A stretch of DNA of 64,000 bases from JAWVFM01 sp963739355 (GTDB lineage: Bacteria; Actinomycetota; Thermoleophilia; Solirubrobacterales; 70-9). The notes under the pieces were generated by a model that did not search any database, was not told the origin of the DNA, and was given only the letters and a program-made list of their open reading frames with translations. Positions 16,836 to 25,226 of the stretch are shown piece after piece. The stretch covers positions 124,001 to 188,000 of the forward strand of contig CAVUAD010000005.1 in NCBI GenBank assembly GCA_963739355.1, written 5' to 3'. The translations under genes were made by a program, and so were the position numbers. Every line of letters starts with the position of its first letter. The first letter of the stretch is position 1.

Positions 16836-18005
16836 TCAGCCGCCGAGCTGGTGGGCGATCACCACGCGCTGGATCTCGTTCGTGCCCTCGTAGATCTGCG
16901 TGATCTTGGCGTCGCGCATCATGCGCTCGAGCGGGTACTCGTTGACGTAGCCGTAGCCGCCAAGCACCTGGACGGCCTCGACCGTCACGTACATCGCGGT
17001 GTCCGAGGCGAAGAGCTTCGCCATCGAGCTGTAGAGGGCCCGGTCGGCCTCGCCGCGGTCGATCTTCGCGCAGGCCTTGTAGAGGAGCTCGCGCGCGGCC
17101 GCCGTGCGCGTCTGCATCTCGGCGAGCTTGAACTGCAGGCCCTGCATCTCGATGATCGGCTTGCCGAAGGCGATGCGCTCCTTGGCGTATGAGACCGCGT
17201 AGTCGATCGCGCCCTGGGCGATTCCCACGGCCTGCGCCGCGGCGCCGAGCCGGGTGCGCTCGAGGGTCGCGAGCGCCACCGAGAGGCCGCGCCCGACCTC
17301 CCCGATGACGTTCTCGGCCGGCACCCGGACGTCGGTGAAGGAGGGCTGGCCGGTCGGCGAGCCCTTGATGCCCAGCTTGTGCTCGAGCTTGCCGGGGTCG
17401 AAGCCCTCGCGGTCCGCCTCGACGACGAACGCGGTGATGCGGTTGGACTCACGGTCGGTCTTGGCGAAGACGACGTAGAAGTCGGCTACGCCTGCGTTGG
17501 TGATCCAGTTCTTCTGGCCGTTCAGCACCCACTCGTCGCCGTCCTGCACCGCCGCCGTGCGCATCGAGGCCGGGTCCGAGCCGGCCTCGGGCTCCGAGAG
17601 CGCGAACGCCGGTGACCACTCGCCCGAGGCGCAGCGCGGGAGGAAGCGCTCCTTCTGCTCGTCGGTGCCGAAGAGGGTGATCGGCAGGGTCCCGAGCTCC
17701 TGGATCATCAGGATCAGCGCGCTCGAGGCGCAGGCCTTGGCGATCTCCTCGACCGCCATCTGCTGCATGAGCGTGCCGGTCCCGGTGCCGCCGTACTCGG
17801 TGGCGAACGGCAGGCCGAGGACGTCGTGCTCGCCAAGCAGCTTGCGTACGTCCCACGGGTACTCGCCGGCCCGGTCGATGTCGCCGGCGCGGGGAGCGAT
17901 CTCGCGCTGGGCGAGCTCGCGCACGAGGTCGCGGAAGTCGCGGAGCTCCTGCGGGATGTCGTAGAGGTCGGTGGCTGCGGCGGGCTCGGTCGGCGTCGTG
18001 GTCAT
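16836..18005 (-). CDS. acyl-CoA dehydrogenase
   Basis: 389 residues, normal length for the family. It oxidises acyl-CoA thioesters to enoyl-CoA with FAD, the first step of beta-oxidation or branched amino-acid breakdown. Landmarks: FALSEPEAGSDPASMRT (substrate/FAD motif, near 130), KNWITNAGVADFYVVFAKT, RVPAENVIGEVGRG, ERIAFGKPIIEMQ, and the C-terminal QIYEGTNEIQRVVIA with the catalytic Glu in YEGT. Chain-length preference cannot be read. No operator like those at 34762 and 37968 is found upstream. Second acyl-CoA dehydrogenase of the window is at 38013. Confidence 0.93.
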   Translation of the reverse strand: MTTTPTEPAAATDLYDIPQELRDFRDLVRELAQREIAPRAGDIDRAGEYPWDVRKLLGEHDVLGLPFATEYGGTGTGTLMQQMAVEEIAKACASSALILMIQELGTLPITLFGTDEQKERFLPRCASGEWSPAFALSEPEAGSDPASMRTAAVQDGDEWVLNGQKNWITNAGVADFYVVFAKTDRESNRITAFVVEADREGFDPGKLEHKLGIKGSPTGQPSFTDVRVPAENVIGEVGRGLSVALATLERTRLGAAAQAVGIAQGAIDYAVSYAKERIAFGKPIIEMQGLQFKLAEMQTRTAAARELLYKACAKIDRGEADRALYSSMAKLFASDTAMYVTVEAVQVLGGYGYVNEYPLERMMRDAKITQIYEGTNEIQRVVIAHQLGG

Positions 18006-18054
18006 GCGTTCAGTCTCGCAGCCCGCCGCGCGCCGGGACGCCTCACCTCGCGAT

Positions 18055-18060
18055 TAGACT
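18055..18060 (+). promoter_or_regulatory. possible -10 box (TAGACT)
   Basis: TAGACT lies 31 nt before the ATG at 18092, giving a short leader that includes a Shine-Dalgarno (AGGAAGG). Confidence 0.35.
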
Positions 18061-18091
18061 GCCCGCTCCAATCGAGCAGGAAGGATTCCTC

Positions 18092-18526
18092 ATGAAGCGC
18101 ATCCTCATCGTCGGCACGGCGCTTGCCATCGCCGCGCTGATCCCCGCCCTCGCCCTCGGCTCCGGGCCGAAGAAGGGCTACTACGTAGCGAGCGCGAAGA
18201 GCGGCGGCCAGCCGTTCGGATCGGTCGTGGCCAAGACGAAGGACGGTGAGATCGCCGACCTCTCCGGCCAGTGCCCGTCGAGCAAGCAGGCGGAGAGCAT
18301 CCTCGGCTTCGAGGTCAAGAAGAACATCTCCGTCCACGGCTCCAAGTTCAAGCTGAAGGGCAAGGCGAAGCTGAGCACCGTAGAGGGGGACACGATCCAC
18401 AAGAAGATCAGCGGGAAGGGCAAGTTCACCAAGCACGCCAAGAAGTGGAAGGGCGGCTTCACGGTCAAGGGCTGCAAGCCCGTGACCTTCAAGGGCGACT
18501 ACGCCGGTACGCAGATCGGCGGCTAG
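18092..18526 (+). CDS. small secreted basic protein, unknown function
   Basis: 144 residues with AGGAAGG upstream of the ATG. A clear signal peptide (MKRILIVGTALAIAALIPALALG) precedes a Lys-rich domain with two Cys (in SGQCPSS and KGCKP) that may form a disulfide. The pattern of short strands (FEVKKNISVHGSKFKLKGKAKL, ISGKGKFTK, WKGGFTVKGC) suggests a beta-sandwich. I do not recognise the family. It would be exported and could bind polyanions at the cell wall. Stop codon shares CTAG with the convergent ferritin gene. Confidence 0.72.
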   Translation: MKRILIVGTALAIAALIPALALGSGPKKGYYVASAKSGGQPFGSVVAKTKDGEIADLSGQCPSSKQAESILGFEVKKNISVHGSKFKLKGKAKLSTVEGDTIHKKISGKGKFTKHAKKWKGGFTVKGCKPVTFKGDYAGTQIGG

Positions 18527-19056
18527 AGAGCGCCGCCGGCGGCGGGGGGAGCGGTGGGGTCGCCGCCCTCCTCGCCGAGCTGCTCGCGCGCCAGGTACTC
18601 CTCGATCAGGAGCGCGCTGTCCTTGGCGCGCCCGGCAACGGTCAGGAGGTCGTTCATCAGGGCGACCTCCTCGACCTGCTCCTTGACGAACCACTGCATG
18701 AACTGCTCGGCGGGGAAGTCGTCGTTCTCGCGAGCAAGCTTGAAGAGCGCGTTGATCTCCTCCGTGACCCGCTTTTCCTGCTCGAGCGCCATGCGAACCG
18801 GAGCGACGACGTCGTCGAACCGCGTCAACTTCGACTCGATGTCCGGGATCCGGACCTCCTCGCCCGCGTCGAGCAGGTACTGGACCATCATCATCGCGTG
18901 GTTTCGCTCCTCGGCCGCCTGGCGGTAGAAGAAGGCGGCCAGGCGGGGCAGGGTCTCCGACTCGTAGAAGACGGCGGCCCCGATGTACTGCTGGTGCGCG
19001 CTGAACTCGTTCGAGATCTGCTCGTTGAGCGCCTCGCCAAATGATCTCTCCGCCAC
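18523..19056 (-). CDS. ferritin
   Basis: 177 residues: a four-helix iron-storage ferritin (Ftn/BfrB type). The ferroxidase ligands are visible: NEQISNEFSAHQQYIG (Glu near 17), AAEERNHAMMMVQYL (E-x2-H near 50), a Glu region around EQEKRV and FVKEQVEEVALMNDL (near 127). Such proteins oxidise Fe2+ and store it as a 24-mer mineral core in the cytoplasm, protecting from oxidative stress. GTG start with AAAGGA 7-8 nt upstream. A Pro/Ala/Gly-rich tail of about 15 residues extends past the usual end. Confidence 0.93.
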   Translation of the reverse strand: MAERSFGEALNEQISNEFSAHQQYIGAAVFYESETLPRLAAFFYRQAAEERNHAMMMVQYLLDAGEEVRIPDIESKLTRFDDVVAPVRMALEQEKRVTEEINALFKLARENDDFPAEQFMQWFVKEQVEEVALMNDLLTVAGRAKDSALLIEEYLAREQLGEEGGDPTAPPAAGGAL

Positions 19057-19126
19057 AGCCAGTCCTTTCGATTCGTCGTGATCCCGATGCGACGGTAGCG
19101 GAACCAGCCCGGCCGGCTCCGGGCGC

Positions 19127-20311
19127 TCAGCGCAGGCTGTACTTCGGCTTCTCGCCGATCATCCCGGCCACGGTGACGAAGCTGTAGCCGCGCCGGCGCA
19201 GGGTGTCGATGATGCGCGGCAGGGCCGCGACCGTTTCCGAGCGGTCGCCGCCGCCGTCGTGCATGATCACGATCGAACCCGGCTGCACGTGGGAGACGAC
19301 GCGGGCGTAGATGGCGTCGCTGCCGGGCCGGGTGTAGTCGGACGGGTCGACGTCCCAGGTGATCGTGCTCATCCCCTCGCGCCGTGCCGCGTTGATCTCC
19401 CCGGCGTTGTAGGAGCCGTAGGGCGGGCGGAAGTCGCACGGCCGGAACCCGGAGGCGGCCTGGATCCGGTCGGCCGTTTCCCGGATGTCCGACTCGGAGG
19501 GCAGCTGGGAGTGATGCATGCTGTGGTCGCCGAGCTCGTCGCCGTGGGCGACGGCGCTGCGCATGACGGCAGCGCGCCCCGGGACCTCCTGGCCGACCTC
19601 GAAGAACGTGCCTTCGATGTGCTTGCGCGCGAGGATCGAGACGACGCTCGACGTGTAGTCGCTTGGCCCGTCGTCGAACGTCAGCGCCACGCGCTTCTTC
19701 CCGCGCGAGCCGTTCGTGAAGAGCCCGCCCCGGTCGTGGCAGCCGACGATCTCGAGCCGTCGGACCCGAAAGCCCACCGTTTGGTGGTCCGGGGCGCGGT
19801 CGCTACAGGTCTTCTCGCCACAGGCGGGCCCGCTCCAGTCGCTCGACAGGTGCAGGCGGTAGCGACCCGCGGCGAAGCCGGTGCGCTTCGGGCTCATCCG
19901 TACCGTCAGCTCGTCCTTGGAGGCCTTGACGCCCTTTGGCTTGATCGCGTGGCGGTGGAGGATCGCGCCCTGCGCGCCGAGGCTCTCGATACCGAGCTTC
20001 CACGGGTGGCCGGCGCGCCTGCCGATGCAAAGGCGCCGCGAGCGCTGCCTGCCCGTCCGCCGCGCGACGAGGCACAGGTAGTGCGGCGTCCTGTCGTGAA
20101 GCGACGGCTTGGGGTCGAGGCGGTGCGGCCGGAGCGGGCCCACGACGTGAACCCTGAGCTTGATCGCGTGGATGCTCTGGGTGACGCTCGCCTGCCTGAT
20201 GTCGAGCGGGCCGTGGACGTCGCCGCTGTCCGGGATCGTCGTCGCCGCAGCGGACCCGGCGAACGCCGCCGACCCCGCCGCGAGCGCGAGAGCTGCCGCT
20301 ACTCGCCCCAC
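19127..20311 (-). CDS. secreted polysaccharide deacetylase (NodB domain)
   Basis: About 394 residues from GTG at 20311, chosen because a signal peptide follows immediately (VAAALALAAGSAAFAGSAAA); the frame is open much further upstream only by GC bias. An N-terminal unknown domain (about 30-195) with several Cys precedes the NodB domain: VALTFDDGPSDYT (catalytic Asp pair, near 205), GDHSMHHSQLP (H-S-x-x-H metal site), FRPPYGSYN, TWDVDPSDYTRPG and IVIMHDGGGD. It should remove N-acetyl groups from peptidoglycan or another extracellular glycan, using a divalent metal. The start overlaps the end of the enolase-like gene by 13 bp, so it is the last gene of a three-gene operon. Confidence 0.88.
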   Translation of the reverse strand: MGRVAAALALAAGSAAFAGSAAATTIPDSGDVHGPLDIRQASVTQSIHAIKLRVHVVGPLRPHRLDPKPSLHDRTPHYLCLVARRTGRQRSRRLCIGRRAGHPWKLGIESLGAQGAILHRHAIKPKGVKASKDELTVRMSPKRTGFAAGRYRLHLSSDWSGPACGEKTCSDRAPDHQTVGFRVRRLEIVGCHDRGGLFTNGSRGKKRVALTFDDGPSDYTSSVVSILARKHIEGTFFEVGQEVPGRAAVMRSAVAHGDELGDHSMHHSQLPSESDIRETADRIQAASGFRPCDFRPPYGSYNAGEINAARREGMSTITWDVDPSDYTRPGSDAIYARVVSHVQPGSIVIMHDGGGDRSETVAALPRIIDTLRRRGYSFVTVAGMIGEKPKYSLR

Positions 20312-21372
20312 CGGAAGCCGGTGGCCGACGGAATCGGCTCCATCGGGCTGGTCGCCAGCCCGTCGGGAACGGCCGGGTCGTTGTAGCCGGAGGGCGCCAC
20401 GTCGTTGGGCGTGTCCGGGTGGAAGAGCGAAGCCAGGTACTGGATCTGGCCGCGGCCGCAGCCGACCTCGCCCTGGCCGCCGCCGTAGATGGCGAGCTCC
20501 TCGTTCTCGCAGTGCTCGTACACGGCGCAGAGCTCGCGGAGCGACCCCCAGCGTGAGGGCTTCGAGTTGATCGCCCGGCGCGGGGCGAGCTCGACGATGT
20601 CGGCTACGGAGTGCAGGGGCGCGTCGAACGTGACCCGGTCCCAGTGGTCGGCGAGCGCCGCGCGGGTCTCCTCGGTCACGTCCGGGTCCTCCAGCCACGC
20701 GTTGGGGAACGTCTCCGCGACCTTGCGGTAGAGCTCGGGGTCGGTCTCGACCTCGACGACCGTTCCCTTGTAGTAGCCCTTGAGGTCGAGCGTCTGGACG
20801 TCGGCCACCGAGGCGATCTCCGCGATCAGCTCGTCGTCCCAGTCGTTCTCGGGATCGAGCTTCCACTGGAGGCTCGGGTACTTGGCCAGCCGCCTCGTGA
20901 TCGCGTCGGTGTTCGAGCGGCTGTCGTCGTCGAAGCTCGTGAGGCGCGTGGAGCAGACGAACCGCAGCGGCTTCGGGTCCCGGCCGAGCGCCTCGTGCAA
21001 AGCGAGGTCGTTCTGGCGGAGGGCCAGGTCGAGCGCCGCCGACTCGTAGGCCCACCGGCGGTAGTTGCGGGAGACCTCTCGCTCGGGCGGCGCGGCCTGG
21101 TAGAGGTCGAGCGTGCCGAGCAGCTCGCAGAGCTCCCCGAGCGTCGCCGGGCCGGTCAGGTCGTGAACCGCGCCGGCGTCGCGGTGCGCGTAGTGGTCGA
21201 GGACCTCGTAGGCGACGTCCTCGCCGATCCCCTCCCCGCCGCCGCCGGAGATGTGGATGATCGTCGACCCGCGAGTGAACGCCTCGTACTCGCGATCGTT
21301 GGCCTCGAACCCGTAGCCGTCGACGGAGACGGGGAGTTCGGCGAGTTTCTCGTAGACGCTCACCGCCTCCAA
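20299..21372 (-). CDS. enolase-superfamily protein (MR/MLE-like)
   Basis: 357 residues. The barrel domain shows enolase-superfamily landmarks: LQWKLDPENDWDD (near 168), TLDLKGYYKGT (metal Asp, near 190), AWLEDPDV (metal Glu, near 222), VTFDAPLHSVADI (metal Asp, near 245) and INSKPSRWGSL (base Lys, near 265). Members abstract the alpha proton of a carboxylate (racemases, dehydratases, cycloisomerases, o-succinylbenzoate synthase); this one is divergent, so the substrate is unknown. A TTG at 21372 is used; GTG at 21363 is possible but GGAGG is only 2 nt from it. It starts 1 bp after the flavodoxin-like gene stop and overlaps the deacetylase. Confidence 0.75.
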   Translation of the reverse strand: MEAVSVYEKLAELPVSVDGYGFEANDREYEAFTRGSTIIHISGGGGEGIGEDVAYEVLDHYAHRDAGAVHDLTGPATLGELCELLGTLDLYQAAPPEREVSRNYRRWAYESAALDLALRQNDLALHEALGRDPKPLRFVCSTRLTSFDDDSRSNTDAITRRLAKYPSLQWKLDPENDWDDELIAEIASVADVQTLDLKGYYKGTVVEVETDPELYRKVAETFPNAWLEDPDVTEETRAALADHWDRVTFDAPLHSVADIVELAPRRAINSKPSRWGSLRELCAVYEHCENEELAIYGGGQGEVGCGRGQIQYLASLFHPDTPNDVAPSGYNDPAVPDGLATSPMEPIPSATGFRWGE

Positions 21373-21373
21373 T

Positions 21374-22123
21374 CTAACGATGCTCGGGGTTCGGGAAATC
21401 GAAGCGGCAGCCCGCGTCCCACTTCGTCCGCTGGTTGCCGTGCGCCGGGATGCCGCCGGCGTCCTTGAGGATCCGGGCCAGATGGAGCATGTTCCACGTC
21501 GCGAACGTGGTGTTGCGGTTGGTGAAGTCGTTCTCGGGACCGCCCGAGCCCTCGTCGAGATAGGACGGGCCGGGCCCCGCCTCGCCGATCCACCCGGCGT
21601 CCGCCTGCGGCGGGATCACGTAGCCCAGGTGCTGGAGCGAGTACAGCGTGTTCATGGCGCAGTGCTTCACGCCGTCCTCGTTGCCCGTGACGAAGCAGCC
21701 GCCGACGCGCCCGTAGTACGCGTACTGGCCCGCGTCGTTCAGGAGGTGGGAGTTGCCGTAGAGGCGCTCGACGATCTGCGTGGCCACGGACGTCTTCTCG
21801 CCAAGCCAGATCGCCATGCCGAGAACCAGGATGTCCGCGGCCATGACCTTCTCGAAGATCGCCGGCCACTCGTCCTGCTCCCAGCCGTGCTCGGTCATGT
21901 CGGGCCAAACGCCGACCGCGATGTCGTGGTCGATCGCGCGGATCCCCTCCACCTCCACGCCGTTGCGGCGCATGATCTCCATGGAGATGTCCATGAGGCC
22001 CTGCGTGTTGGAGACCTCGGGGCTGCGCTTCAGCGTGCAGTTGATGAAGAACGCCCGCAGGTCCGAGTAGTCGGTGTCACTCGTCTCGCAGAGCTCCGCC
22101 TGCATGTCGGTCAGCTCGGTCAA
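21374..22123 (-). CDS. flavodoxin-family NAD(P)H-dependent oxidoreductase
   Basis: 249 residues of the FMN-reductase/flavodoxin fold. Visible are a first-strand LRAFFINCTLKRSPEVSNT phosphate loop, ADILVLGMAIWLGEKTSVATQIVERL and a later GGCFVTGNEDGVKHCAMNTLYSLQHLGYVIPP stretch characteristic of flavodoxin-like FMN reductases. It would bind FMN and transfer electrons from NAD(P)H, possibly to quinones or to an unknown acceptor. Start is TTG at 22123, decided by the strong AGGAGGAG 6 nt upstream. First gene of an operon with the enolase-like and deacetylase genes; the functional link is not obvious. Confidence 0.85.
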   Translation of the reverse strand: MTELTDMQAELCETSDTDYSDLRAFFINCTLKRSPEVSNTQGLMDISMEIMRRNGVEVEGIRAIDHDIAVGVWPDMTEHGWEQDEWPAIFEKVMAADILVLGMAIWLGEKTSVATQIVERLYGNSHLLNDAGQYAYYGRVGGCFVTGNEDGVKHCAMNTLYSLQHLGYVIPPQADAGWIGEAGPGPSYLDEGSGGPENDFTNRNTTFATWNMLHLARILKDAGGIPAHGNQRTKWDAGCRFDFPNPEHR

Positions 22124-22187
22124 GTCCTCTCCTCCTTGATTGGCTCCGCACTACGTGCGGCGATTCGGGTCAGCGTTACAGAGGCAA

Positions 22188-22193
22188 TAGGCT
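22188..22193 (+). promoter_or_regulatory. -10 box (TAGGCT) of probable leaderless promoter
   Basis: TAGGCT ends 6 nt before the ATG at 22200. Confidence 0.45.
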
Positions 22194-22199
22194 GAGGGC

Positions 22200-22592
22200 A
22201 TGTCCGAGCTGATCCACACCTGCTACCGCATCCTCGACATCGACCGCTCCGTCGCCTTCTACGAGAAGCTGGGGTTCGCGGAGATCGGACGGCTGCCGAT
22301 CCGCGACGAGGCCATCAACGTCTTCATGGGCCTCCCCGACGACGGCGCCCGCCTCGAGCTCACCTTCAACGTCGGCCGCGACGAGCCCTACGAAGTGGGC
22401 ACGGGCTACGGCCACATCGCCGTCACGGTCGACGACATGGACGCCACTCTCGCGCGGCTGGCCGCGCTTGACATCGAGCCCGAGAAGCCCCCGTACACGG
22501 TTCGCGACGGCGGCCCGCGCCTCTGCTTCGTCCGCGACCCGGACGACTACCGGATCGAGCTGATCGAGACGGATCCGGGGGAGGGCAACTGA
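22200..22592 (+). CDS. VOC-family protein, glyoxalase I-like
   Basis: 130 residues, close to GloA in size and pattern: it keeps the four metal positions His in IHTCYRI (6), Glu in LELTFN (near 58), His in GYGHIAV (near 77) and Glu in YRIELIE (near 123). Glyoxalase I isomerises the methylglyoxal-thiol hemithioacetal to a lactoyl-thioester. Actinobacteria usually use mycothiol rather than glutathione, so the thiol partner is uncertain. The following RTX-repeat gene starts at the last base of its stop (TGATG), so they are co-translated. Confidence 0.86.
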   Translation: MSELIHTCYRILDIDRSVAFYEKLGFAEIGRLPIRDEAINVFMGLPDDGARLELTFNVGRDEPYEVGTGYGHIAVTVDDMDATLARLAALDIEPEKPPYTVRDGGPRLCFVRDPDDYRIELIETDPGEGN

Positions 22593-23140
22593 TGAGGCGC
22601 AGGATCGTGGTCGCGGCGGGAGCACTAGGCGTCGCCGTCCTGGTGTGGGCGGCGCTCGCGATCGCGGATGACATCGACTGCCATGGCGGTGGGAAGAAGT
22701 GCAACGGCACCCGGTTCGACGACTCCATTACGGGGACTTCGAAGGCGGACGGGATCAAGGCCAAGGCCGGCAACGACGAGACCTACGCCAAGGGGGGCAA
22801 AGACACGGTCGATGCCGGTGACGGCAACGACTACGTCGAGGGCGGCGGGGGGAACGACACGATCTCCGGCGGCGACGGCGACGATCGGTACCTCATCGGC
22901 GGCCTCTTCGGCCAGGGCGGCGACGACACCATCCAAGGGGGCGATGGAGCGGATGACATCTATGGCGGGCCGGGGAAGGACGTCCTCCTCGGCGGGCCCG
23001 GCGACGATCAGATCGACGCCACCGGCTTCGGCGACAACAACGCGAAGGACCGGGTGAGCTGCGGGCCGGGCAACGACACGGTCTTCGCCACCGCCAAGGA
23101 CAAGGTCGCCGCGGACTGCGAGGATGTGATCCCCGAGTAG
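22592..23140 (+). CDS. secreted calcium-binding repeat (RTX-like) protein
   Basis: 182 residues: signal peptide (VVAAGALGVAVLVWAALAIA), then a run of nine-residue G-G-x-G-x-D-x-x repeats (GGKDTVDAGDGNDYVEGG, GGNDTISGGDGDD, GGDDTIQGGDGADD, GGPGKDVLLGGPGDD), which bind Ca2+ and fold into a parallel beta-roll once exported. Four Cys, two near each end, probably form disulfides. It lacks a catalytic domain and the C-terminal type I secretion signal is not evident; export appears to go through Sec. Role at the cell surface unknown. It overlaps the glyoxalase-like gene by one base. Confidence 0.85.
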   Translation: MRRRIVVAAGALGVAVLVWAALAIADDIDCHGGGKKCNGTRFDDSITGTSKADGIKAKAGNDETYAKGGKDTVDAGDGNDYVEGGGGNDTISGGDGDDRYLIGGLFGQGGDDTIQGGDGADDIYGGPGKDVLLGGPGDDQIDATGFGDNNAKDRVSCGPGNDTVFATAKDKVAADCEDVIPE

Positions 23141-23168
23141 GCGGAGGCAACCAGCTTTGGGAGGGAAC

Positions 23169-23981
23169 GTGAAACAGGTGCTCGTAATCCTTGTTACGGC
23201 CGTTGCGGCGGCGGTCTCGGTGTGCGCGGTGGCTCTTGCCGCGAAGCCGCCGACGGAGGTCAGCGTCAGCCGGACGGCGGCCGCCAACGACCAGACGCTC
23301 GTCGAGGCGAAGTGCCCCCATGGGAAGCACCCTGTCAGCGGCGGCTATGAGCTCGAGTCGAACGAGGCGTTCGCCGCCAACAGCGCCGAGGGCATCGACC
23401 TGCGCCACAAGCGCTGGTCGCTGAACACCGTCTCGGCCGAGGGTCCCACCCGCGTGACCGCGCACGCCTACTGCTCGCCGCTGGGTGGCAAGGTCGAGTT
23501 CCGAAGCGACCAAATCGAGCTGAACCAGGGCGATTCGGCGACCCTCACCCCGACCTGCAAGCGCGCCGAGAGGGTGCTGTCCGGCGGGTACGCCTTCTCC
23601 TCCTCCGGACTGGCTATCGGGGAGATCAGCGAGTCGTTCCGGGCCGATCCGCGCTCGTGGTCGGTCAAGGGGACCGATTTCAGCGACAAGCAGGTGACGC
23701 TGCTCGCGTTCGCGAACTGCGTGCCAAAGGAGAAGGCCCCGAAGCTGAGGACGGAGCGAGCCCCGGTGCCGTTCAACGACGAGGGCCCGACGACCACGAC
23801 CGCCACCTGTGGAGCCGGTCGCTACGCCCTCTCCGGGGGCTACAAGGTTTCGGACAACTTGCCCACGTTCTTCGTGGAAAGCCGGCGGGCAGGCACGCGC
23901 GGCTGGCGCATCACCGAGGGGGGCGGGGTCTCGGGCCGCGACGCCAACCTCACGGCGCTCGCCTACTGCGCCAAGGGCTAA
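23169..23981 (+). CDS. secreted protein with three Cys-containing repeats (paralogue of 13121)
   Basis: 270 residues from GTG at 23169, preceded by GGGAGGGAAC; a TTG at 23157 is less likely. Signal peptide VLVILVTAVAAAVSVCAVALAA, then three units each opening with Cys-(x)-G-G-Y (CPHGKHPVSGGY, CKRAERVLSGGY, CGAGRYALSGGY) and closing near AYC/ANC/AYC, with a Trp in the middle (RWSLN, SWSVK, GWRIT). It shares this design with the protein at 13121 but the sequences are well diverged. Family unrecognised; exported. Its TAA overlaps the convergent carbamoylase stop (CTAA). Confidence 0.8.
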   Translation: MKQVLVILVTAVAAAVSVCAVALAAKPPTEVSVSRTAAANDQTLVEAKCPHGKHPVSGGYELESNEAFAANSAEGIDLRHKRWSLNTVSAEGPTRVTAHAYCSPLGGKVEFRSDQIELNQGDSATLTPTCKRAERVLSGGYAFSSSGLAIGEISESFRADPRSWSVKGTDFSDKQVTLLAFANCVPKEKAPKLRTERAPVPFNDEGPTTTTATCGAGRYALSGGYKVSDNLPTFFVESRRAGTRGWRITEGGGVSGRDANLTALAYCAKG

Positions 23982-25222
23982 CCGGAGGCCTGGTCGCCGG
24001 CGGCGAGCAGTCCGTTCGCAAGCGCCCCGAACGCTTGGATCCCCCGCGTGAGGTCGGCCTCGGAGGTGTCCTCCTCCTCCGCGTGGCTGATCCCGGCGAT
24101 CGAGGGGACGAACATCATCGCGGCCGGCAGGACGCGCGCCACCTCGGCGGCGTCGTGGAGGGCGCCGCTCGTCAGGCGCCGCTCCGTGCCGGTCGCCTCG
24201 CGGACCGCCGCCGCCGCCGCATCGACGTACGCCGGGTCGAAGGGCACCGGCTCGATGCTCCAGATGCGCTCGCTCGTGACCGCGCAGCCGCGGGTCACCG
24301 CCGCCTCGCGTGCGGCGCCCATCGCCGCGTCGAGCATCCCGGCGAGGGCGTCGGCGTCGGCATGGCGCAGGTCGACCAGAAGCTCGGCCTCGCCGGCGAC
24401 GGCGGTCGGGATGCCCGGTCGCAGGGTCAGCGCTCCGGTCGTGGCCATTCCGCCGGAGTCACGCCCGATCGACTCGACGTGCAGCGCGGTCTCGGCGGCC
24501 GCAAGCCCGGCGTCGGCGCGGCGGTCCATCGGCGTCGTGCCCGCGTGTGAGGCCTGCCCGTTGAAGACGACGCGGTGGCGCTCGATTCCGACGCAGCCCT
24601 CGACCGCCGCGGCGCCAAGGCCTTCGGCCTCGAGGACCGGGCCCTGCTCGATGTGGAGCTCGAGGTAGCCGGCCAGGTCGCGGCGCGACGTGGAGGCGCC
24701 AAGCGCAGCCCCGAGGTCGACGTCGCTCGCGCGCAGGACCTCGGTGATGTCGTTGCCCTCCGCATCGCTGCGACTGCGGATGGAAGTGCTGAGCGTCCCG
24801 GCGAACGCGGAGCTGCCGAACAGGCTTACGCCGAAGCGGGCACCCTCCTCGTCGGCCCAGTCGACCAGGACGAGCGAGCGCGGCGGGCGGTACGGCGCGG
24901 CGGCCCAGGCGCGCAGGACGCCAACCCCGGCCATGACGCCCAGCGCGCCGTCGAGCCAGCCGCCGTCGGGGACCGAGTCGACGTGGGACCCGATCGCCAG
25001 CGGCGGCTCGGCTTCGCCGGCGAGAACCGTCCAGGCGTTGCCGGCCTCGTCGAGCTCATACGCGAGACCGAGCTCGTCCAGGAGCTCGGTCAGGAAGGCG
25101 CGGGCGGCGCGCCAGCCCTCGTCCCAGCACAGCCGCTGGGCGCCGTTCTCGTCCCCGGTGCGGCGCTGCAGCTCGCGCAGGTCGGCGATGACCCGCGCGG
25201 CGTCGATCGCGGGGCCGGGCAT
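23978..25222 (-). CDS. M20-family N-carbamoyl-L-amino-acid hydrolase / allantoate amidohydrolase
   Basis: 414 residues, typical length. Metal ligands and motifs in order: GSHVDSVPDGGWLDGALGV (near 78), DWADEEGARFG (near 121), YLELHIEQGPVLE (near 190), SHAGTTPMDRRADA dimerisation-domain motif (near 225), SGALHDAAEVA and SIAGISHAEEEDT (near 380). The family cleaves the carbamoyl or ureido group from N-carbamoyl amino acids, beta-ureidopropionate or allantoate using two metal ions. Third gene of the operon with a guanidino-hydrolase and a decarboxylase; its start is 4 bp after the previous stop. The context favours N-carbamoylputrescine or citrulline-like substrates, by inference. Confidence 0.88.
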   Translation of the reverse strand: MPGPAIDAARVIADLRELQRRTGDENGAQRLCWDEGWRAARAFLTELLDELGLAYELDEAGNAWTVLAGEAEPPLAIGSHVDSVPDGGWLDGALGVMAGVGVLRAWAAAPYRPPRSLVLVDWADEEGARFGVSLFGSSAFAGTLSTSIRSRSDAEGNDITEVLRASDVDLGAALGASTSRRDLAGYLELHIEQGPVLEAEGLGAAAVEGCVGIERHRVVFNGQASHAGTTPMDRRADAGLAAAETALHVESIGRDSGGMATTGALTLRPGIPTAVAGEAELLVDLRHADADALAGMLDAAMGAAREAAVTRGCAVTSERIWSIEPVPFDPAYVDAAAAAVREATGTERRLTSGALHDAAEVARVLPAAMMFVPSIAGISHAEEEDTSEADLTRGIQAFGALANGLLAAGDQASG

Positions 25223-25226
25223 GCTC

